From the NCBI GenBank assembly GCA_964550845.1, contig CAZKAD010000009.1, positions 1-25,601 on the forward strand: a stretch of DNA of 25,601 nucleotides, given 5' to 3'. The notes below the pieces were generated by a model. It made no database searches, was not told the DNA's origin, and saw only the letters and a list, made by a program, of their open reading frames with translations. Source of the stretch: CAYTKU01 sp964550845 (GTDB lineage Bacteria; Patescibacteriota; Patescibacteriia; Magasanikbacterales; UBA922). Below are positions 20,620-25,601 of the stretch, in pieces. How positions within the stretch are numbered: the first letter of the stretch is position 1; each line of letters starts with the position of its first letter. The position numbers were made by a program, and so were the translations under genes.

Positions 20620-22767
20620 ATGTACGATTTGTGCCTTCTTATCCCAGCCTTTCAAGAAGAAAAAAGAATCAAAAAAACACTTGATACTCTTTTTGCTTAC
20701 TTTGAAAAAGAGGACTATTGGCAAACAAAAAAAGTCTGTATTGCCGTCGTCGACGATGGAAGTACTGACCAGACGGCTACTTTGGTTCAGTCTGTTTTTG
20801 CTACACACCAGAGCAGTTTTATAGCTTCTGTGTGTTTACACACGTCAACCAATCGTGGAAAAGGTGCCGCACTTCAAAAAGGTGTACAGGAAGTCGATGC
20901 AAAACATTTTATTTTTACGGACGCTGATCTTTCTTTTTCTCCAGATTCTTTTGTTCAGTTTGACCAGTTGCTGCTTGAATATGATCTGGTAATAGGGGAA
21001 AGAGCAAATTCGAATGAACACTCTTGGTATTCACGTTTACGCATGTTTATTTCCAAAAGTTTACATACTTTTGTGCAATGTATCACGGGTATAAAAGTGC
21101 GAGATACTCAGTGTGGATTAAAAGGATTCGGGCAAAATGTGGCAAAAAAAGTCTTCCCCAAAATTGAGCATGCACGTTTTTCTTTTGATGTAGAGCTCAT
21201 TTTACGTGCACAAAATCAAGGATTTTCTCTCAAAAGTATTCCTGTTTCATTTCAGCATGATAAAAGCTCAAGCATTGGTCTTCGAGATGGACTTCGATTT
21301 TTGCTTGATGTAATTTCTATTGGAGAGTCTCTCGAAAGTCGCTTGACGAGGCGGTATATCATTGGCCTTGTGTTGGTTGCTGTCTTTTTCACTGCTCTTA
21401 TTTTTGGTTGGACACTGCACTTTGGGTATTTTTTTTCAGATGACTTTACTTGGCTTTGGTATGGAAAGAAAATTGTAGATGGTGGTGAATCGCTCTGGAC
21501 TTTGAAAATGTCAACTTTTTTTTCTCCAGTTTTGAATGCCTTCTATGCCTTTGGCTATAAATTTATTGGTTTATGGCCTCCTTTTTATTTTTTCTTTGGC
21601 CTCTTTGTTCATGCCGTGGTGAGTAGTTTATCTGGTATTTTAACTTTCAAACTTTCGCGTTCCAAAGCAGCTGGATTTTTGGCAACCTTTCTTATCGCTG
21701 TAGCTGGTGGAGCGTACGAACCTCTGGTATGGGTCGGTGCAAACATGCATAGTATTGTTACTTTATGTATCCTCCTTAGTGTCCTTTTCTACACATCATT
21801 TTTGGAAAAGCAAAAAATATTCTTTTTGGTTGTTTCTTTTCTCGGATTTTTATTAGCACTTGGAACAAAGGAACTTGGGATTGTTACACCAGCGCTTCTT
21901 TTTTTTACATTTTTATTTTTAAAAAAGAAATTTCCAAACTATAAAAATATTCCTCACCTTTTTTTTGCCTTTGCCATATGTGGCACTACTCTTCTCTATG
22001 GATTATTTCAATATCTCTCTCAAAAAGAGAGTATTTGGATCACGAGTAATATTTGGTCGCTTTCGCCCAGTGCTCTTGTTCGAATTCCATTTATTTTTTT
22101 AGATCAATTTATCCCAATTGCAAAATATATTGATTCTGGAAATGTTTTATTTTTCGGTGGAATTTCTCTCATGTGGCTGGGCTATCTTTTGTGGCGATAC
22201 CGAAAACTTTCGCTTTTGTGGTATGGATTTTTTTGGATTCTGATTGGCCTTGCACCAACAATTTTTTTTCGTGTAGATCATTTATGGGAACCACTTCCTT
22301 CACGATATAATTATTTGCCACGGATTGGTGCGGTTATCATGTTGTCCATTCTATTTTCCTATATCATCACGCATAATACTGCCAAATACGTAGTACAGAA
22401 ATTTGCTTTTGTTCTTTTGTGTATGGTAAGTCTGCAGATTTTATTTATGTCGCATACGATTTCGCGTGAATATTTGCAGGTTTATCATACGGGAAGGGAA
22501 TTAGTACGAGCTGCAGAAGAAATAAAAGTATTCACACCCTCTTCTGTTGTTGTGCTGCCAGAGCGCCCTTTTCCAAATAATTATGCGCATATTGTTGGAG
22601 CACTCGATGTTATGAGCCATGTTCCTGAATCACATATTCAATTTCTTTCAGAGCAAAAAAATCCTGCACACATATCCTTGCAGGCTGGTCAAGCCTTGCT
22701 CTTTTGGAATATGAACAAAAGAATTTATGAAGTTTTTTCATCTTCGATACAAGAAACACGTCATTGA
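20620..22767 (+). CDS. GT2 glycosyltransferase fused to a GT-C-like membrane domain
   Basis: This encodes a 715-residue two-part protein. Residues 1 to about 240 form a GT2 domain of the dolichyl-phosphate mannose synthase (DPM1)-like type: LLIPAFQEEKRI, VVDDGSTD (43-50) for nucleotide binding, FTDADLSF with D101/D103, and RDTQCGLKGF (161-170). Such enzymes move a sugar from a nucleotide to polyprenyl phosphate. From about 248 on there are about ten membrane segments. These include FFSDDFTWLW with an outer-loop acidic pair (D274/D275), SPVLNAFYAFGYK, YEPLVWVGANMHS and ALGTKELG, the same motif order as the minus-strand gene next door. The fusion may both make and use a polyprenyl-linked sugar. 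The ATG at 20620 is chosen; the earlier frame overlaps the promoter. Its last 41 bases overlap the GtrA gene in another frame. Confidence 0.88.
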   Translation: MYDLCLLIPAFQEEKRIKKTLDTLFAYFEKEDYWQTKKVCIAVVDDGSTDQTATLVQSVFATHQSSFIASVCLHTSTNRGKGAALQKGVQEVDAKHFIFTDADLSFSPDSFVQFDQLLLEYDLVIGERANSNEHSWYSRLRMFISKSLHTFVQCITGIKVRDTQCGLKGFGQNVAKKVFPKIEHARFSFDVELILRAQNQGFSLKSIPVSFQHDKSSSIGLRDGLRFLLDVISIGESLESRLTRRYIIGLVLVAVFFTALIFGWTLHFGYFFSDDFTWLWYGKKIVDGGESLWTLKMSTFFSPVLNAFYAFGYKFIGLWPPFYFFFGLFVHAVVSSLSGILTFKLSRSKAAGFLATFLIAVAGGAYEPLVWVGANMHSIVTLCILLSVLFYTSFLEKQKIFFLVVSFLGFLLALGTKELGIVTPALLFFTFLFLKKKFPNYKNIPHLFFAFAICGTTLLYGLFQYLSQKESIWITSNIWSLSPSALVRIPFIFLDQFIPIAKYIDSGNVLFFGGISLMWLGYLLWRYRKLSLLWYGFFWILIGLAPTIFFRVDHLWEPLPSRYNYLPRIGAVIMLSILFSYIITHNTAKYVVQKFAFVLLCMVSLQILFMSHTISREYLQVYHTGRELVRAAEEIKVFTPSSVVVLPERPFPNNYAHIVGALDVMSHVPESHIQFLSEQKNPAHISLQAGQALLFWNMNKRIYEVFSSSIQETRH

Positions 22768-23161
22768 GTTCACCTTCTATATATTGATTGCCCTTGGTGG
22801 TGTCGTGGTAGATATGGCGGGTTTTTTTGTTGCCCTCCATTTTTTTTCAGTTCTCTTTTCGCAGTGGATTGGGGCATTATTCGGTGCCTTGCACAACCAA
22901 CTTTGGCATCATTATTATTTGTTTGATCATAAAAAAACTTTTTCTCAAACTCTTATTCCTGTTTTAATACTAACGGTTGCTTCTATTCTTCTCTCTGGTC
23001 CACTTTTGCTCTTTTTGCAAAGCATTTTTGGTTCATTATGGTGGTCAAAGATAATTCTTATTGCACTTATGGCCGTTATAAATTTTTTTCTTCGAAAATT
23101 TTGGATTTTTTCTTCAAGAAAAGATCATACTCAAGTAGAGAGTACCAACACTCCAGTTTAG
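22727..23161 (+). CDS. GtrA-family membrane protein
   Basis: This encodes a 144-residue protein with four membrane helices. EFTFYILIALGGVVVDMAGF, then GALFGALHNQLWHHYYLF, and FFLRKFWIFSS at the end are typical of GtrA/DPMS1. The family is thought to flip polyprenyl-phosphate sugars made by a partner GT2 enzyme. The partner is here: the gene starts 41 bases inside the 3' end of the GT2 fusion, so the pair is translationally coupled. The overlap is long but both frames have intact conserved ends, so it is not a frameshift. Confidence 0.92.
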   Translation: MKFFHLRYKKHVIEFTFYILIALGGVVVDMAGFFVALHFFSVLFSQWIGALFGALHNQLWHHYYLFDHKKTFSQTLIPVLILTVASILLSGPLLLFLQSIFGSLWWSKIILIALMAVINFFLRKFWIFSSRKDHTQVESTNTPV

Positions 23162-23165
23162 TCTG

Positions 23166-23194
23166 TTGTCAAGCAATCAATTTTCATATATTCT
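23166..23194 (+). promoter_or_regulatory. Putative mltG promoter
   Basis: TTGTCA (23166-23171), 17 bp and TATTCT (23189-23194), the same -10 as at nusA. The leader would be about 14 nt. Confidence 0.45.
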
Positions 23195-23214
23195 AAAGTG
23201 ATAAAATATTTTTT

Positions 23215-24249
23215 ATGTTCAAAAAATACATTCAATGGATACTCATCCTCGGTATACTTTTCCTTTCGCTCACAGCATATAGTATGTATAGGCAAATATA
23301 TCACAAACAGGGGAGCGCAGTTTCCAAAATTACAATAGAAGTTGCTCCTGGAGAGAGTGTTACGGATCTGGCTCATCATCTCGAAGAACAAAATATTATT
23401 TCAAGTAGCTGGATTTTCAAACTCTATTTGAAATACACAGGAGTTGATAAAAATATTCAGTCAGGTTCATTTGAACTTACTCCGCCCTTTACTATAGCAG
23501 ACGTGGCACAAAAATTTGGTTCTCCACAGATACAAGAACGCACGATTACCATTATTCCTGGCTGGGACCTCAATGATATCGCTGCCTATTTTGAAAAGGA
23601 AAACATTACGACAGAAAAAGAATTTTTTGCATTGGTTGGGACTCCAGCTCAGTTTGGACCGTGGGCTTCGAGTACATTTCAAGAATTTTCTCTTTTAAAA
23701 ACTAAACCGCAAAATGTGAGTCTTGAAGGCTATCTTGCTCCCAACACCTACCGTATTTTCAAAGAAGAAAAAATTGAAAGTATTATCAAACGACTGATTG
23801 CTCAGCAAGAAAAAAATTTTACCGTTGAAATGCTTGAAGAAATCAATCGGCAGGGCAAGAGTGTGCATGAAATTCTTACCATGGCAAGTGTCATCGAACG
23901 AGAGGTAAAAGGTGATATGGATAGAAAAAAAGTTTCTGATCTGTTTTGGCGGCGTATTGAAGCTGGCTGGGGGCTGCAGGCTGATTCGACTGTGCACTAT
24001 TTGGTGGAAAGAGAAGGTGATGTTTTTACTCGTGCTCATGAAAGAGAGATTGATTCTCTCTATAATACTTATAAATATCGAGGACTTCCTCCAGGGCCTA
24101 TTGCCAATCCAAGTGTTTCTTCGATTCTTGCGGCTATTTATCCAGAGAAAAATGATGCCTGGTATTTTCTCACTACTTTTGAAGGCGAGGTCAAATATGG
24201 GCGAACTCTGGATGAGCATAATGCCAATGTGCAAAAGTTTTTGCGATAA
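23215..24249 (+). CDS. mltG: Endolytic murein transglycosylase MltG (YceG-like)
   Basis: This encodes a 344-residue protein anchored by one N-terminal helix (about 7-25) with the rest outside the membrane. A LysM-like region (about 38-100, IEVAPGESVTDLAHHLEEQ) comes first. The catalytic YceG domain follows: LEGYLAPNTYRIF, then ASVIEREV with catalytic Glu228, LQADSTVHY, and YRGLPPGPIANPSVSSI. MltG cuts nascent glycan strands and sets their length, working next to cell-wall synthases. Length is normal. It probably has its own promoter. The putative sigma-gene promoter overlaps its stop. Confidence 0.96.
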   Translation: MFKKYIQWILILGILFLSLTAYSMYRQIYHKQGSAVSKITIEVAPGESVTDLAHHLEEQNIISSSWIFKLYLKYTGVDKNIQSGSFELTPPFTIADVAQKFGSPQIQERTITIIPGWDLNDIAAYFEKENITTEKEFFALVGTPAQFGPWASSTFQEFSLLKTKPQNVSLEGYLAPNTYRIFKEEKIESIIKRLIAQQEKNFTVEMLEEINRQGKSVHEILTMASVIEREVKGDMDRKKVSDLFWRRIEAGWGLQADSTVHYLVEREGDVFTRAHEREIDSLYNTYKYRGLPPGPIANPSVSSILAAIYPEKNDAWYFLTTFEGEVKYGRTLDEHNANVQKFLR

Positions 24250-24308
24250 CTCTATTGTGTGATAAAATACCTTAAAATACGGTAAAAAATACCAAAAGTG
24301 TCACTTTT
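24241..24308 (+). promoter_or_regulatory. Operator-like region and putative promoter before the sigma factor gene
   Basis: TTGCGA (24241-24246) and TAAAAT (24263-24268), 16 bp apart, could form a promoter over the mltG stop. Three direct copies of AAAATAC follow at 24264, 24274 and 24286, about one helical turn apart. Next is a perfect 7+1+7 inverted repeat AAAAGTG-T-CACTTTT (24294-24308). A further -10-like TATACC lies at 24324-24329. Such an array suggests a bound regulator; which one is unknown. Confidence 0.5.
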
Positions 24309-24351
24309 TTCGAGCCTGTGCGTTATACCTATGGACATGACTGAAGGTCAC

Positions 24352-24906
24352 ATGAGCCTCACACGCGAGGAATATGCGCTCGCCGAGAAGGCAAAGACCG
24401 ATGATCAGGCTTTTGCTCTGCTCTACGAGCGGTATTTTCCTAAAATTTATGCCTATGTGTTCCGCCGCCTCGGTGATCGAGATAGGGCAGAGGACATTGT
24501 TTCTGCGACCTTTGAGAAGGTCTTTCTGCATTTGGATAAATTCAAGCCCAATGTCGGAACTTTTCAAGCTTGGGTATATCGTATCGCGACCAACGCCGTG
24601 ATTGATCATGTACGCAAAGAAAAACATAGCATCAGTGTTGATCCACAAGAGTTTCCAGAAGAGATACATCCTTTGACAGATGGTGTTCATGAAATGATAA
24701 AAGCAGAAGATAGGGAAGCGGTTCAGCGGGCGATAAAAAAACTCCCAGAGCGTTACCAAATGGTTATTCAATTAAAGTATTTTTCAGAGCTGACCAATAT
24801 TGAAGTGGCCGAGGTATTGCAGATTAGTCCCAATAATGCGGGGGTACTGCTCAGTCGTGCTCTGAAGCAATTTCACACCTATTATTTGGCACACGAAAAA
24901 AAATAA
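24352..24906 (+). CDS. ECF-type RNA polymerase sigma factor
   Basis: This encodes a 184-residue sigma-70 family protein of the ECF group, which directs RNA polymerase to alternative promoters. Region 2 (about 21-90) has FALLYERYFPKIYAYVFRRL, RAEDIVSATFEKVF and FQAWVYRIATNAVIDHVRKE. Region 4 (about 122-176) has LPERYQMVIQLKYFSELTNI and EVAEVLQISPNNAGVLLSRA, the -35-recognition helix-turn-helix. Regions 1.1 and 3 are missing, as expected. In-frame starts also lie at 24298 (GTG), 24331 and 24337. The ATG at 24352 is preferred because GAAGG sits four bases before it. The next gene starts 1 base after the stop and encodes a membrane protein, the usual sigma/anti-sigma arrangement. Confidence 0.93.
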   Translation: MSLTREEYALAEKAKTDDQAFALLYERYFPKIYAYVFRRLGDRDRAEDIVSATFEKVFLHLDKFKPNVGTFQAWVYRIATNAVIDHVRKEKHSISVDPQEFPEEIHPLTDGVHEMIKAEDREAVQRAIKKLPERYQMVIQLKYFSELTNIEVAEVLQISPNNAGVLLSRALKQFHTYYLAHEKK

Positions 24907-24907
24907 T

Positions 24908-25601
24908 ATGCATTTTGTACCACACAACAATTCAAACAACATGCGTAATGAAGAAGAAACTCGTGCGTTACAAGAATCAGGAGCAGCTTTGTCGCGCGCT
25001 CAATTTGATTCAATGCCAAACTCTGAGGAGTTTCGTGGAAAGCTTAAACAGCAACTCCTTGAGAAACGGCAGTTAAAACGCACGTCTATGTGGACACGTA
25101 TAAAAAATGGTTTTTCTCACATTGTCCCAACCAAAAAAACCTTTGTCTTTGGTATGGTTGTGGTATTGCTGGTAGCTGTCGTTACAACAATGCTCGTCAA
25201 CCGTCCAGGTGGCATCACTCCTCAATCACAATTTGCAGAATTACTGATTGATAAAGCATATGCCAAAAATAACTTTGAAATTACCCCAACTCAGGGGGAT
25301 AGTTTGGCGGTTGATACTACCACAGAATTTGTTATTAAAAGTAAAACGAATATCACCAAAGAGGCTCTTGAAAAAAGTATTCGTCTCAGTCCTGAAACTC
25401 CTTTTGTTTTGACAGAAGTAAGTCCAAATGAATTTCGCTTGAGTCCACAAAATCCTCTTGAACAAAAGACCGTCTATACTGTAAAAATTGATGCGGCTTA
25501 TACTGATGCCAATAACGTCAAAGTAGAACGTGACTTTTCTTTTGCCTTTCAAGTCAAAAATCAGTTTACTGTACTTTCTTCTGTACCTGGAAACTTGGTT
25601 C
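24908..25601 (+). CDS. Membrane-anchored Ig-like protein, possible anti-sigma partner, truncated
   Basis: The frame is open to the right edge, giving 231 residues. Residues 1-75 are charged and presumably cytoplasmic, with LSRAQFDSMPNSEEFRGKLK and QQLLEKRQLKR, which recalls the short helical region of some anti-sigma proteins. No zinc-binding HxxxCxxC motif is seen. One membrane helix lies at about 79-97 (FVFGMVVVLLVAVVTTML). Outside, residues 145-216 form a Big_5/SbsA-like Ig domain (LEKSIRLSPETPF, then LSPQNPLEQKTVYTVKI). Its start is 1 base after the sigma gene stop, so it is co-transcribed and likely coupled. A function as the membrane sensor for the sigma factor is inferred. The missing C-terminus could hold more Ig or macroglobulin-like domains. 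Confidence 0.7.
   Translation, partial: MHFVPHNNSNNMRNEEETRALQESGAALSRAQFDSMPNSEEFRGKLKQQLLEKRQLKRTSMWTRIKNGFSHIVPTKKTFVFGMVVVLLVAVVTTMLVNRPGGITPQSQFAELLIDKAYAKNNFEITPTQGDSLAVDTTTEFVIKSKTNITKEALEKSIRLSPETPFVLTEVSPNEFRLSPQNPLEQKTVYTVKIDAAYTDANNVKVERDFSFAFQVKNQFTVLSSVPGNLV

Noticed and set aside
22727..22767. Frameshift between the GT2 fusion and the GtrA gene
   Set aside because: Both proteins have complete, family-typical ends. The 41-base overlap is ordinary coupling.

Overview
The window looks like a chromosomal segment of an AT-rich bacterium of the Candidate Phyla Radiation (Patescibacteria). This is an inference from protein families and not from a database search. The supporting signs are a DUF4012-type surface protein, a short EF-Ts, a NusA with a charged insertion in its N-terminal domain, a GtrA protein next to a GT2/membrane fusion, many single-pass or signal-peptide surface proteins, and very compact gene spacing. 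TGA is used as a stop by several genes (pgk, the FemX-like gene, the Nudix gene, the PAP2 gene and the GT2 fusion), so this is not one of the TGA=Gly lineages. No CRISPR array, transposase, integrase or phage gene was found.

Layout from the left. A truncated PadR-type regulator (minus) diverges from yebC-ruvC. A secreted three-repeat FN3-like protein with CxxC pairs follows, behind a near-perfect sigma-70 promoter. Then come rpsB-tsf with a structured leader, a small GC-rich cysteine-rich lipoprotein (minus), the glycolytic pair gap-pgk, and nusA behind a promoter plus leader terminator. Two large membrane-anchored surface proteins come next: a DUF4012 protein with an N-terminal CCHC zinc knuckle, and a protein with DUF11-like beta-sandwich repeats. 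A minus-strand block holds rpmF-nusB-rnc-tRNA-Lys-tRNA-Arg. A second small GC-rich orphan gene (minus, two membrane segments) is followed by a four-gene envelope operon in which every junction is an ATGA overlap: FemX-like peptidyltransferase, degenerate Nudix protein, PAP2 phosphatase and sugar nucleotidyltransferase. A GT-C-like membrane protein (minus) diverges from a GT2::GT-C fusion that overlaps a GtrA gene. The window ends with mltG, an ECF-type sigma factor and a truncated membrane-anchored Ig-like protein that may be its anti-sigma partner.

How the genes fit together. There are two themes. One is central information processing and energy metabolism (yebC, ruvC, rpsB, tsf, nusA, nusB, rnc, rpmF, tRNAs, gap, pgk). 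The other is the cell envelope (FemX, PAP2, nucleotidyltransferase, GT-C proteins, GtrA, MltG, surface proteins). Regulation is readable in many places. TTGACA-17-TATAAT-like promoters often carry A-rich sequence just after the -35. Strong intrinsic terminators are common. Structured leaders precede rpsB, nusA and rnc, three genes whose homologues in model bacteria are known to be autoregulated.

The most unusual items are five. Two small GC-rich orphan genes share the same flanking architecture. A zinc knuckle sits on a DUF4012 membrane protein. The rpsB leader may form a pseudoknot, nusA has a possible attenuator, and rnc has a hairpin at its start. A terminator has arms separated by a roughly 90-nt repeat-like element. 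An operator-like array lies in front of the sigma factor gene.
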